Assembly (NCBI GenBank): GCA_034359265.1
Contig: CP136893.1
Span: forward strand, 19,290,001-19,354,000
Length of the DNA: 64,000 nucleotides
Source: Canna indica
Taxonomy: Eukaryota > Streptophyta > Magnoliopsida > Zingiberales > Cannaceae
Direction: 5' to 3'
The notes below the pieces were generated by a model. The model was not told where the DNA came from and searched no databases. It was given only the letters and a program-made list of their open reading frames with translations. Both the position numbers and the translations under genes were made by a program. Shown piece after piece: positions 37,901 to 51,300 of this stretch. The first letter of the stretch is position 1, and each line of letters begins with the position of its first letter.

Positions 37901-40900
37901 GGTTTAGTTCTTAGTAGAGTAGAAATTTTATAGATAATTGTTTTCAAGTTTATCTCAGTGGGTATCCCGAAATATATAATTCTGTTTATCCTATTGTTTA
38001 ATGGATTACATGTATATGTAGTTTATAAGAATGCCGAAAAAACCGCCTACTACCCTCATCAAACAAAGCATGACTGTCTATTTACTTCTTTTTTTTTCAA
38101 TATTTCTTTGAATGATTACAGTTTGGCTAGTTGGTTGTAGAAACATATCTTTCTTTGTTGGAGTTTGGGGAAAAATAGTTCATAACTAACTCAAACCAAA
38201 CAAACAATTATATTTGTCTTTGCTATGATAGCTTTAGTGAAGGAATCCAGTATTAATGGATATTAAGTGAATAAAAAAGTTCAAAGACTTTTATAATGTT
38301 AGACTTTGATAGTTGTCATCCTGTAGTTGTCCTAAAGGGTCTTGCCATCTTAAGAATGTAAACCAGCTAATGAAGCTGCATTCATTTCTTGAACTTGACA
38401 CGTACAGAATGGGAAGGGTCAGTAATCAATACATAGTAGTAATTAGAGAAATTCAGGGCTACCAGAAGTATTTGTTGTAGACCCACCCTAGGATTGCAAG
38501 TCTGCTGTTAGATAGAATTGTGTATCTACATGTAAGTAGCTATTCTTAGTTTTGAAAAATGCTACCAACTGTTTTACATAAGTCAATATATTATTTGCGG
38601 TGAGTAGGGGTGAGCATTCTGATTTTCTCAACCCGACCCTACTCGAAATATAATTCGGGGCTCGACCCGATTAACTCGAAAAAATCAGGCCCTGACCCGA
38701 ATAACCCGAAAAAATCGGGCCCCGACCCAAATAACCCGAATTTCCTTTAAAAATAAATAAATCAAAATTCATAATTATAAAAGGCAAAAAATCTAAAATT
38801 GTGAAAATAGTGAAAAAAGAATGCGAAAATATAGGTATTAGAAATATAACTCCACTAGGAGTTGAACTCAAGACCTCTCAACTTTATTACAAACCTTCTA
38901 ACCACTAGTCCAATCCATCTTTTGTAGCTATATTATATATAATACATATATATAAGGTGTATTTCGGGTCAGGTCGGGTAAATCAAGGTTTTCACCCGAC
39001 CCACCAACCCGAAAAAAGATATTTCTAAAATTTCAACTCGACCCGAGTTACCCAAATAACCCAACCCAAATTGAATTTTTGGGTCAGTTTTTTCGGGTTA
39101 TTCGGGTCGGTTCGGGTTTGCTCACCCATAGCAGTGAGGTTTTGTATAACTAGCATCTTTAGAAACTATGCCATAATTTATCAAGTCTTCAGTGAAGTAT
39201 ATTGCTTATGGAATACACATTTTATATGATATTGATTTAAGCAAAACTCAATTTTAGACTTGGATCCAACCAGTTGATCCCAAACAATCAGGAATCAGCT
39301 GACGCTAGGGCATTGAATAAAAACGTCTTAGGTTACCATGTGGGTTTCCTTTGGTATTGGAAGTTTTCTTTCCCATCCCATGTAATTTTCTTGTGAATCA
39401 CAAGAATGGGAATATAATTCCATGTCTTGGGCCTTTTTTTTCTTTCATGGGTGCAAATAAAAAACCTACCAAGTTTATGGTGACTTCGGATTCGCAAATA
39501 TAAATTTTAAAAGCTCCACCAATTAGAATAATCTTTTAAACACTTGCCTTCCCATGCTCAACATGATTTCATATCTTTCCAGGGTTATCCAGGAATTTCT
39601 TTCTTGGGATTTTAAATTTGCATTCCAAATGGCACTTGAGTCTTTTGACACTTATCCTGCGACAGCCTTGTGCTCAATTTCACATGAAATATGTTTTTAA
39701 TCAGATATCGCTCTAAAATTCTACCATCAGAAGCCTTTGTTTTGACATTTGAATCCTTATATTATTTTCTCTTCAGGGTGTTGCTATTTGCTGTTTACCA
39801 TTGTAATTACTGCTGCTATATTATTTTACCTTGTTTACCTAGTTATTGGTTACACTATCTTATACATGCATTTTCTACTTAATATTGGTAAATTTTCTTA
39901 ACACTAGATGTTATTTGGTCTATATTGGTAACTTTTCCTAACGCTAGATGTTATTTGGTTTATATTTTCAGGATCCTTACTTTAGAATGACTCGAGATGT
40001 TGCTCCAAGAATAGGGTATCAAAAACCTGCACTAATTGAATCATCATTCTTCCCTGCTCTTCAGGTATATGATCATAATTGAATCATCATTCTTCCCTGC
40101 ATTAATTGAATCAATGACACCTATCTTGGATGGATGCTTGTGAAACAGTGACAAACACTAATTCATTCACTGTATATTGAAACCAAATCATAATCTGACT
40201 ACTAAGAATTCCTTATTTATTTTCATACCAATTAATAAAATCCACTTTATGATCAATTTTATGATTACCTGCATTCCTTTCTATTTACTTTTGGTATTCT
40301 TATATTGTATTTTTTCATTAAAGGGGGAGACAGGCAAAATGTCTGCTAGTGATCCAAATTCTGCTATCTATGTAACAGATTCATCCAAGGACATAAAGAA
40401 CAAGGTTGGAATTACTCTTCTAGAATTTGTTGGATTTATTGAATGCTTGTGCTGATTTTATCCAACTTTTCACTTGTAATGAGTTTTTAGTTTGTACTTT
40501 CACTCTGGACATCTGGTTGTCTGGTTCTTCCTTCCTTTATAATCTATGGCTGTCTCATAGTTTGAGATATTAGCAGTTCTGTTTACCACCACCAGAATGC
40601 ATTGCCTATGCTTCCTTTTCATATATTGCTATTTGCGAGTTAACAATTTGATAGCAGCTACACCTGCATGTATGAACTATGAAGTATACACTATTTGTGC
40701 ATCTTTGCCCCTTTGGATTATTTTACCCTTTGTGATGAAATGGGACCTTGTTTCTTAAATAATTTAGTAACTGATTTTTAGTTTTGTATGTGATAAATGC
40801 TTCTAGGATGGGTTAGAGGTTAGTTATCTCATGTGGATCCACTTGGTTGGTACTCTTAATATGAATTGTTTAAAGTGACTGAAGTTTGTGGTCATGTTAA

Positions 40901-42788
40901 ACTCACATGGATCCATTGTATTTCGTCTTAGGTCAATTTAACTCTTATAGTCAAAAGTTGATACAAATGAACTCAGCACTTTACCTGCCAGACTGCCACA
41001 ATGAATGCATGTATTGAACTGCATATTCGTATTATTTAAAGTGGCTGGAAAAGTAGAGATTATCTTATGATTGTTTACTTTATTTGCAGGTTAACAGGTA
41101 TGCATTCTCCGGTGGCCAAGATTCAATAGAGAATCATAGAAAAAATGGAGCAAACCTAGAGGTAATAACCTTCTCGTTGGCTCACTCACATGCCGCAGCT
41201 CAAGCCTCCTAATTTTATTGTCAATATCAATAGTTTCAGTTAACTACTGAATGAGATAATTCTAAAAAAACCTGAATTAGTTTATCTGGAAGTTAAGCAA
41301 GAATACAACAATGAGGAACAGACAAAGGTGCTACATAAGCCTTCTAGTTTTCTTGTCAATAGCTTAACCTAGAGGTAATAACTTTCTTGTTGGCTCACCC
41401 ACATGCCACAGCTTAAGCCTTCTAGTTTTCTTGTCAATAGCAATAGTTTCAGAATGAGATAATTCTAAAAAACCTGAATTAGTTTATCTTGAAGTTGGTA
41501 GGTTTGCTATGTATAAATTGTTGTGCAGCATCTATACATGCTCTTTCAAATGTCTTTTATAGTTTTTGTCTATTATTACTTGCCATTGAAACCTGGCTAA
41601 GCAAGAATACAGCAATGAGGAACTGACAAAGGTGCTACATAAGAAGGCATCAAATTTAGCTGGGAATACTGGGAAGAATCAAATAATAGAAGAAAAAGTT
41701 AATGGACCCAACTATGAACAAACTTCTTAATGGAGTATATTATGTTACTGGAGAATGTGGTAAATATCAAGAGTCTAATAGATCCGGTACAAATCAAATC
41801 AGGTAGGATAGCTCATTATTTAACAGTTCTAAAATTATTGTGGATAACTTAAAATTCGGTGCTAGTGGTATTAAATACTTTTTGAAGTTGTAATTTTTGT
41901 AGTTTTATCAAGTGATGATTGGATTGCCTCGACTTTCTGCCAGGTTGATATTCCGGTCAAGTATCTTAGTTTCTTTCTGGCGGATGATGCTGAACTTGAT
42001 CACATAAAGAAGGTACTCTTATAGCCATCTTAAAGACTGTTTTCTTTAGTGAAGCAAAGGCTTTGTTCCATACCTAGGCATGCTGTGGGAGCTGTTCCAA
42101 TGTGGTGCTAACATATCAATGTTTAGCATATTCTTACAACGATGATTAGGACATGGGAGTTGATTCATCTCTTGTAATAAGCTTATTGCACTTGTTTCTC
42201 CAACTAAACTGCTACTCTGATGAAAAATTTTAGGAGTATGGGGCTGGACGAATGTTGACTGGTGAGGTCAAAAAGCGCCTCATTGAGGTTTTATCTGAAC
42301 TGGTTGAGAGACATCGGAAAGCTCGAGCTGTAGTCACTGATGAGGTAAGAAACCAAGTGCACAAATCTTCATCATGTTTTTGTTTGCAATACTTCATATC
42401 CTGCATCCAATGATTTACATCAAGTGATACGCTATGACCTCTGAATGGATTTCTTGTTCAGTAAAGCTTACTTGATTCTAGAAACGAGAACTAGATGAAA
42501 AAGAAGAGGAAAGGGAACCATTTTGCTATCATTATCTAGTTTCTTTAGTATAGACCGCCACAGAGTTGTTCTTTTCTTATTTTTCTCTTGATATATGCTC
42601 AACAATCGTGCCATCATATGTGTGTTTTTAAGTTTAGACTGAGACAAACCTGCATACATGACACTGTATCTGGTTTCTTCCTCACCTCATTCTTTTTTAC
42701 TTCCCTCAATCAGTTTTTGTTGACTTTTGAGTTTCAGATGGTGGATGCTTTTATGGCCGTGAGACCGCTTCCCCACATGTTCAGCTAA
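34977..42788 (+). CDS. Cytosolic tryptophanyl-tRNA synthetase, 12 exons, 403 aa
   Basis: Charges tRNA-Trp with tryptophan for cytosolic translation (class I synthetase). Exons: 34,977-35,200; 35,297-35,416; 35,949-36,134; 36,750-36,801; 36,929-36,994; 37,778-37,864; 39,972-40,064; 40,324-40,404; 41,090-41,161; 41,944-42,012; 42,234-42,344; 42,738-42,788. All introns are GT-AG and the sum is 1,212 nt, an uninterrupted frame. The class I signatures are HLGH at residues 104-107 (HIGH) and KMSAS at 281-285 (KMSKS). The protein has the ~70-residue N-terminal extension of eukaryotic cytosolic TrpRS and no obvious transit peptide. The start at 34,977 is the first ATG; an upstream in-frame GTG at 34,965 is unlikely. 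Introns 5 and 6 contain MITEs and intron 9 a duplication. It converges on the eL38 gene. Looks functional. Confidence 0.96.
37164..37686. mobile_element. 523-bp Mutator-type MITE in TrpRS intron 5
   Basis: The left end GGGTAATTTGCATATACACC and the reverse complement of the right end GGGTAATTTACCTATACACG start inverted repeats of roughly 60-100 bp. The flanks TTGAAACAT (37,155-37,163) and TTGAAAAAC (37,687-37,695) look like a decayed 9-bp duplication. Non-coding; removed with the intron. Confidence 0.8.
38605..39130. mobile_element. 526-bp hAT-type MITE in TrpRS intron 6
   Basis: The ends TAGGGGTGAGCATTC and (reverse complement of right end) TATGGGTGAGCAAAC are hAT-type terminal repeats. The 8-bp flanks GCGGTGAG and GCAGTGAG differ at one base. 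GC-rich CGGGT/ACCCG motifs repeat in both subterminal regions. At 38,855-38,915 the minus strand reads GGACTAGTGGTTAGAAGG, a gap, then GAGGTCTTGAGTTCAACTCC, which resembles a tRNA D arm and T arm. Confidence 0.88.
41154..41500. repeat. Partial duplication inside TrpRS intron 9 that copies the 5' splice site
   Basis: AACCTAGAGGTAATAAC occurs at the exon 9/intron 9 border (41,154-41,170) and again 212 bp downstream (41,366-41,382). The next ~100 bp (GTTGGCTCAC.CACATGCC and CAATAGTTTCAG) also match with few changes. A second phrase, AAGCAAGAATACA.CAATGAGGAAC, occurs near 41,297 and 41,602. The copied donor would add stop-containing intron sequence if used. Confidence 0.8.
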
Positions 42789-43901
42789 GAAGCCTAATCC
42801 AGCACGAAAAGAAGTAGAACAACTATTAATTGATGTTTCAGTTTTCTTCACTCTCAATTCATTGTAGAAACAGCAAAATGGCGACTAGATAATTCCACAG
42901 TATTTGAGCGTAATTATTTTCTAAATTGCGCAATAGATGGCAGCTATTCAATTTTTTTGCTGTTCAAAGACTGAAGAAACTGCGTCTTTGCTTTTTGATC
43001 AAGAAGGTACTTATTGGATTTTACAAAATGATGAAGTTTGTGATTGTGAATTATATGGTAGACGTGGAACAAAATCGACTCCTGCAACCTCTGTAATCTG
43101 TATATGATTTAACACTTAGCATCTTTTTACTAACGCTTTGTTCCAAAATATCATTCCACGTTGAATCTGTTTAACAGGTTATATTATCATCAAAATTCAT
43201 CAAAATCAATAGATTATTCAGCTATTAGTAGGAATATATTAGAGATTTTTTTGCAATAACCTAACAACCGCAATCAGTTTAGTAAGGGCGAGGAAGTCAA
43301 TTTGATACCGTTTATATTCGAATCTAGAGGGGAAATAATTTTTTTTAAGTGTCAACAGTTAAAATATACTTCTGCCTTATTAATCAGGCTCGCATAGTCA
43401 CAAAAATAATATACCCAATGACATACATCCCTGAGTTTAATTAAGAGATTAACTAAAGATTGCATCATTCGAAGAGAAGCTAACTAATGAAGCAATTCTT
43501 CAAGAAATTTTAACACGGATCTAATTGGTTAGCATAGTTAGCAAAGTTCTCAACATAAATTGCAGATATGGATCCTACCATAGCTACAATGCATCCCATC
43601 TCAATACGGTACTTTTAGGAACTGACGATGGTAACAGACTAAAGTCATAATCAAGTTACAACAAAATTTTGTAGCTATGACTTCAAACAACCAGCATGCA
43701 TTTATCTTCTATCATTTTATAATAGGCCAAACATAACTCTCAGGCATCAAACAAGTTACAATAGTGATTGAAGAATTAATAATGTAGGATTCTTCAGAAT
43801 CAGAACAAAATTATCCATTGAATCAAAATTCTACATAAGTTCATCAAAACACCTTCAAAGCTTAGATTCTAGAGAATAAAATGAAATATTTAATTTCATC
43901 T
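42789..43901. other. Short intergenic space between convergent genes
   Basis: About 1.1 kb AT-rich DNA that must hold the 3' UTRs and polyadenylation signals of both TrpRS (+) and eL38 (-). I see no repeat or further gene in it. Confidence 0.6.
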
Positions 43902-45492
<1,591 letters not shown>

Positions 45493-45598
45493 ATTTGGTT
45501 TGTGGCGAAGGCGATCACAAGATTCCGACTCCTCGCCCTAACGCTCACTCTAGTTCGAAGCGGCGGCGAGAAGACGGGGCTTTTAAAGTGCGGTTAGA

Positions 45599-45607
45599 AA
45601 ACCCTAA
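45599..45607 (+). promoter_or_regulatory. Telo-box upstream of RPL38
   Basis: AAACCCTAA lies about 107 bp upstream of the eL38 ATG (the gene reads leftward, so the box is inverted relative to it). A partial CCCTAACG lies at about 45,536-45,543. Telo-boxes are typical of plant ribosomal protein promoters. Confidence 0.6.
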
Positions 45608-45934
45608 CGCTCTGGAATATGACGTAAATGCCCCTGCTGAACCAGTGTTATTCGCTTCCTGGCAGCGAAACCCAAGTGCAAAATTTGTCCACCAGTTTGG
45701 GGTCGGTCGAGCATATATGGAGCATTGGATTTTTTTGGCAAAAAAAAATATATATTTTTCATATATTTTTCGAATATATTATGCACCCATATTTTAGATA
45801 TTATATTTTCCATTTCATAAGCTTTTAGATGTTATAGTTTTAGGTTGAAGTCAAATCTGTGTTTCATACGCTTGCATGTCTTCTTCCTCTAGCTCTTTTA
45901 TTACATCCTTAGATTATGTGTTTATTCAAAATTG

Positions 45935-48356
45935 TCAAAGAAGTCTTGTCTCATCCTGGCTGGCGTGTTGCAATGGTAAAGAAAATGATGGTTCTAGATG
46001 GTAATGATACTTAGGACTTGGTGGACTTACTCGAAGAGAAGATAACTATTTGGTGTAAATGAGTGTTTACCACAAAGACTAATTTTGATGGTGAAGTGGA
46101 TCGTTTGAAAGCTTGTCTAGTTGCTAAGGGGTATGCTCAAGTATATGGTGTTGCCTACTCTGACACTTTCTCTTCGGTTGCTAAGCTTTCTTCAGTTTGA
46201 CTATTCATTTTTATTGCGGCTATTTTTAGCTGATCATTACATCAGTTGGATATCAAGAACATTTTTCTGCATGGTGATCTTCCAAGAAAAAGTTTATATG
46301 GAGCAATTGTTTGGATTTGTTGCGAAGGTTTGCCATCTTTGAAAATCCTATGGCCTGAAACAAAGTCCTCGTGCTTGGTTTGGGAAATTCAGTGAGGCAG
46401 TTCAGGAGTTTAGAATGCAAATATGTAAGTGTGATCACTTAGTATTTTACAAACGGTCAGGTATTGGTATAATTCTACTAGTTGTGTATGTAGATGATAT
46501 TGTTATTACTAGGAGAGACACTGCAGGTATTTCATCTCTTAAATCCTTTCTTCATAGTTGATTTAAGACAAAAGATTTGGGACCGTTGAAGTATTTCTTG
46601 GGTGTTGAGGTTACAAGAAGCAAGAAAGGAATATTCTTGTCTCAAAGGAAGTATGTTCTTGACTTGTTGACAAAAACGAGAAAATTGGGTGCAAAGTCAT
46701 GCAGTACACCAATGACTCTTGGTTTATAGCTAACTAAGGAAGATGAACAATTTGAAGACTCGGAGAGATACAAAAGACTTGTTGAAAAACTAAATTATCT
46801 TACAGTGGCTCATCCTGACATTGTTTACCCAGTTAGTGTCGTAAGTCAGTTTATGTCTTCTTCAACATTCGAACATTGGGCTGCTTTAGAACTAGGGGTG
46901 AGCAAAAAAAACCGATTTTCCGGTTAACCGAACCGGTTTTTTCGGTTTCATTTTTTTTTTGAAAAATCGGTTTTCGGTTTCGATTTCGGTCCGAGAGGTA
47001 AAAAGTCCACCGGTTTCGGTTAACCGACCGGTTGGATATAATTTATTAATTTTTAATTATATATATATATATATATAATAATTTATAAATTATGAAAAAT
47101 TATAAAAAATTACAGGAAATTATAAAAAATTAAAAAATATATAAAAAAAATTAAAAAATATTAGAAATATTAAAAATATATTTAAAATATTTAAAAAAAT
47201 CAAAAAAATATTTAAAAAATCAAAAAATATTAAAAATATTTAAAAAAATCAAAAAATATTTAAAAAAATCAAAAAATATTTAAAAAAATCAAAATAAAAA
47301 TATTAGTTTTTGGAATATCTTGGTTCAATGGTTTCACTTTTTTTTTTTCTTTTTTCTAAATGAGAATTTGCTATTTATTTAGATTTTTCTCCATGATTTG
47401 CATAATATTATTATGTTTGTAGGTTAAAAAAATTTATTGATTAACCAAAAATTATCGGTTAACCGAACCGAAAAAACTAAAACCGAAATAGCGGTTAACC
47501 GAAGTTAATGGACCAGTTTATGGTTAATGATTTTAAAAAACCGAAATTAATGGACCGATTTTTTTTTTTGCTAATGGACAGGTCCATGCTCACCCCTATT
47601 TAGAACAAATCTTGTGTTATTTGAAGGGGGCTCCAGGATGTGGTCTTTTTTATAGAAATCATGGATATACTGATATTGAATATTTTTCAGATGCTGATTG
47701 GGCATGATCCAAGATAGATATAAGGTCAACTATGAGATATTGTGTCTTTGTTGGAGGAAATCTGGTTACATGGAAAAGTAAGAAAGAAAATGTAGTATCT
47801 CGGTCTTGTACAGAATTAAAATATGGAGCTATGGAACAAACTGTGTGTGAGATAATAAGGTTATATTAGCTATTAAGTGAAGTTGGACTGACTACTCTAC
47901 CAGCAAAGTTGTGGTGTAATAATCGAGTTGTCATTTATATTGCTTCCAATCTCGTATTTCACAAAAGAACCAAACATATTGAAATCGGTTGCCATTTTGT
48001 TTGTGACAAAATTCAACATAAGTTCATCTCTACAGAACATGTTAAACTTGGAGATCAACTAGGAGATATCTTTACAAAGGTTTTGAATGTGGTTCGAATT
48101 GGTTACATCTGTAACAAGCTGAACATGATTAACATCTACGCTCCAGCTTGAGGGGGAGTGTTAGAATATATTGTGTTATAATTAGAAATATTGTGCAATA
48201 ATTAGAGAATTAATTGTTAGGTTGATTATAGGGATTCATTGTATTTATTATTTTCTAAATGAAAGTGACCTAGGTTGTATAAATAAGAAGTCTCTCATTG
48301 TGAATGATATAGAAGATTATTTCTTTGATATTATGTTCCTTGTGTGATTGTCCCAT
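45935..48356 (+). mobile_element. 5'-truncated copia element 2 with 3' LTR
   Basis: Sequence begins inside pol with HPGWRVAMVKKM near 45,955, then VAKGYAQVYGVAYSDTF, HQLDIKNIFLHGDLP, VDDIVITRRDTAG (about 46,490) and [19 protein letters not shown]. RNase H continues after a nested MITE (EQILCYLKGAPGCGLFYRN, then SDADWA, RTKHIEIGCHFV) to 48,150. A polypurine tract (GAGGGGGAG) precedes an LTR starting TGTTAGAATATATTG at 48,159 and fading near 48,350; it contains a TATAAATAAG box. Stops and frameshifts are many. The 5' LTR, gag and integrase are missing. Confidence 0.85.
46893..47598. mobile_element. 706-bp hAT-type MITE in copia element 2
   Basis: The ends TAGGGGTGAGCAA and TGCTCACCCCTA... (the right end reads GCTCACCCCTA) are inverted. 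A perfect 8-bp duplication TTTAGAAC borders it (46,885-46,892 and 47,599-47,606). The subterminal zones are rich in the CGGTTAACCG palindrome, and the centre is an array of ATTTAAAAAAATCAAAAA units (about 47,140-47,295). Confidence 0.93.
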
Positions 48357-48770
48357 CCATGAAAATTGTGTTAATTTCCCGTAGTTTTGATTTGTTAAAT
48401 TGATGATTTTAGGCTTCAATCATGACTAGATGTAAATTGGGGTTTGATGAGAATGGTATGAAATGAACCACACTATGTTAGATGACTTTCATGAAATCTT
48501 GTGAAATAATGTTAGATGTGAATATCTAAAATTGTTTGGTTTCTTATTGATTATGTGATGACCGTTATAGGGTCATCCTAACGGTGAACTCGTTAGAGGG
48601 CTTGCCTAACAAGGGTATTTGTTTGAGGGCTTGACTAACAAGTGGTGACCGATAGAGGGTTTGCCTAATAGGGTGGCCAATCGAATGGAGATCACAAGTC
48701 GAGAACAGATGTTCTAGAGGGGTTTCCTTGTATGCTTGGCTAGTGGATTTGGGTATTCGCTAGAGGGTTA
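48357..48770. other. Unassigned DNA with short degenerate repeats
   Basis: Between 48,580 and 48,700 the phrase GAGGGCTTGCCTAACAAG or a variant (GAGGGCTTGACTAACAAG, GAGGGTTTGCCTAATAGG) recurs at 30-50 bp spacing. No coding frame. It could be the internal part of the retroelement whose LTR follows, or its target. Confidence 0.4.
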
Positions 48771-50033
48771 TTGTTAGATATCCCACATTGACTAGTTATA
48801 AGTGTAAAGTATGTTGGCCTAAGGTTTTTAATCTAGGACTTAATCTTGGTTTTGATGATAACAAATACGAAACTAATGGTTTCATGAAGAAATATTTTCA
48901 GGTGCCAAGTCGGTTTGCGCACAATGTCCACGATCGAAAAAATTAGAGAAATTCAGAAGGATGTTCATCAACGCTCGGGATTGACCGCGAAAGTTAGAGT
49001 ATAGTCGAAGCTCGACCGAGATTCGGTGGGAGTTCGACCGAAATGACCAACAATTTTGATCCGTTGAACGATTAGTTTTGAGCCCATGCCTTTGTGAGAT
49101 CTACAAAAACTCCTAAAATTAGCCTTCTGTGGCCCCTAATGCTTCATTGAGTGACTCCTTGATATTTACTAAGCCTTCTTGAGCCGGTCTTTGTGAAAAC
49201 CCTAGTTTGAGCTTTCATTCTTGATCTTTCTTTTGAACTCTCAAAGATTTATCTTCTCTTGGCATCAAGAGAACTAAAAAACTTGTATTGGATCTAAGTT
49301 TACATTGTTTAGTTTATTGCTCCATTATTGTTGTATTTCATAGGTTATTTTCATTGTGTTGTATGTGTGGTTTGAAGGTGTAGGTGATACACCTTGTTTT
49401 CTTTGTAATATGGTGTTTCTCTTTAGAATAGCAGTCGATGCATCCTTTAGGATTGAGGGATAATTCCTCTTTATATTCTTTAGGAAACATTCAAGTTATA
49501 AAGGGTTTGATGATTGCCTTAGTGTAGACGCATAAGTCCATCGATGTAAACATAGATTACTAGGGCTAGTTGTGTAGTCCTTAGGAAAAGAGGTATTTGA
49601 GGTACTCTCTAGGTGAGAGTAATCCTCTGGTGTAAGGGTCGATACCTTAGCTTGTAAATCCTCTTGTAGGATACACTTTAATTTAGTAAATTTAAGTTTA
49701 AAATCCTAAGCGAGGGTGCTTAGATAATGGATTAGGCAGTGTTGTCGAACTACTATAAATTATCGTGTTTGTATTGCCTATTATGTTTGATTTCTTGTAT
49801 TATTTATTCGCTTCCGCATTTATCAAGTTGAATTGGGAATTTGCCTAAGTAATCAAGTAAAATCGGAATTAGGTTAAAGTATTTAGATAACATACTATTC
49901 ACCCCTCCCTCTCCGCCATCCTTCTTCTAGTGTAGACCATTCGCCCAACAAAGTTCTCCTTATAATGGCTTGGACAATCCTCCCATTAAGAGTGGGGGTA
50001 CAGTTAGACTCAAGTCCATTTTCTTTCAACATG
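48771..50033 (+). repeat. LTR of a non-autonomous retroelement, split by another LTR
   Basis: The outer LTR begins TGTTAGATATCCCACATTG (48,771) and runs to about 48,810. It resumes at about 49,929 (GTGTAGACCATTCGCCCAAC) and ends TTTCTTTCAACA at 50,033. The next bases, TGGTATCAGAGTCGG, are a primer-binding site for initiator tRNA-Met, so this is a 5' LTR in + orientation. LTRs of this wording belong to plant TRIM/LARD or copia families without coding capacity. No matching 3' LTR was found in the window. Confidence 0.7.
48812..49928 (+). repeat. Probable solo LTR (SIRE/Maximus-like copia) nested in another LTR
   Basis: It starts near TGTTGGCCTAAGG, contains TTTTGATGATAACAAA and ends in ACTATTCACCCCTCCCTCTC, features of long SIRE/Maximus-type LTRs. 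No pol is attached. AGTGTA occurs at both edges but does not sit exactly as a 5-bp duplication, so the ends are approximate. Confidence 0.6.
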
Positions 50034-50252
50034 GTATCAGAGTCGGAAGTGCCACCAGTCTTGCGATGTTGGGCCACCACCCGCAAATGTAATACTCGTG
50101 TTTATATTTATCAATTTTTGGTGTTTCAGTTGGAAGCTCGGGATGCGCATCGGAGCGAATCAAGTGGATCTTCAGAGAACACGATCGTAGGTACGACTTT
50201 TGCGCGTAGAAATTTATTTTATCCAAGCAGGAAATTTTATTTGCTTGATTGA
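50034..50252 (+). other. Primer-binding site and internal start of the non-autonomous retroelement
   Basis: TGGTATCAGAGTCGG at 50,034-50,048 is complementary to initiator tRNA-Met. The ~200 bp that follow contain no gag start. The internal region is then interrupted by the hAT element at 50,261 and appears to resume after 53,943. Confidence 0.7.
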
Positions 50253-51014
50253 GTCGAGTCTAGGGGTGAGCAACGGTTCAGTTCGGTTAAAAACTGAACC
50301 AAAAATTTGGTTAAAAACCGAACCGAAAAAATCTAGTTAATTCGGTTCGGTTAACTAAATTTTCGGTTCGATTAATTTAGTTCGATTAACCGAACAGATT
50401 AAAAAAAAACTAATTTTTTTTTCAAAAAATACAAGTGTTAAGACTTGAACTCAAGCAAGTTAGGGAATCAAATTTTAATTTATATGACTCTAACCATCTT
50501 AGCCAACTTTATTATCAATTCATATTTGACTAACACCTATTATATATATAATCGAATGTAAAATAAATAATATTACACAATGCTAGGACTCGAACGTGGG
50601 CATTAGGGTGGCAATTAGAACCGATTAATCGCGATTAATCAGTTAACCGAATCGCAAAATCTGGTTTTGGATAATGATTTTGCGGTTCGGTTTCGGTTTT
50701 GGTTAGTGAAACCCAAAAAACCATTTTAAAATGGTTCGGTTTTGGTTATCGGGTCGCGGATAACCGATAACCGAAACCGGTTATAATTTTCGATTTTGAT
50801 TACCGGTTTTTCCCGATTAATCGGTATCCGAAACCGTTAATATAAATTATTAAATTATTTAAACCCGAACCCGTTACTACTATCCACTAACCCTTCTACC
50901 CATTACATAATACCTATGTATAAAACTTCAAGTCCTCAACCTAACCCTAATTCTTCCTCAGCTGACACTCACACTCCCAATCCCTCGCAGTCGCCCATTC
51001 GCGGACTCGCCCCG

Positions 51015-51300
51015 TCCATCGCAGTCGCCCCCTCCATCGACCATCAACAGTTGCGATAGTCGCGGGCCGCCGACTCCCTCCATCGCAGTCGCCCCTCCAT
51101 CGACCATCGACAACTGCGGGCCACCGACTCCCTCCATCGCAGTCGCCCCCTCCATCGACCATCGACAGCGCGGGCCGACGACTCCTTCACTCGACGCCGA
51201 CACCCAATCTCTCACCTTCACTCGACGCCGACCTTCACTCGACGCCAACCTTCACTCGACACCGACTCCCAATCTCCATTCTCCCACCTTCACTCGACTT
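51015..51300. repeat. GC-rich minisatellite inside the nested element
   Basis: A unit of about 60-70 bp built on CCTCCATCGCAGTCGCCCC and CCTCCATCGACCATCGACA repeats about three times to 51,185. Then the shorter TTCACTCGACGCCGAC-type unit recurs about five times to 51,300. The apparent protein frames on the minus strand (Gly/Asp/Arg-rich) are translations of the repeat. Confidence 0.85.

Noticed and set aside
39340..39640. Possible further MITE in TrpRS intron 6
   Set aside because: TTTGGTATTGGAA and TTTGGAATGCAAA-type ends were seen but no convincing target duplication or border.
50947..51248. Gly/Asp/Arg-rich minus frames
   Set aside because: They are translations of the minisatellite at 51,015-51,300.
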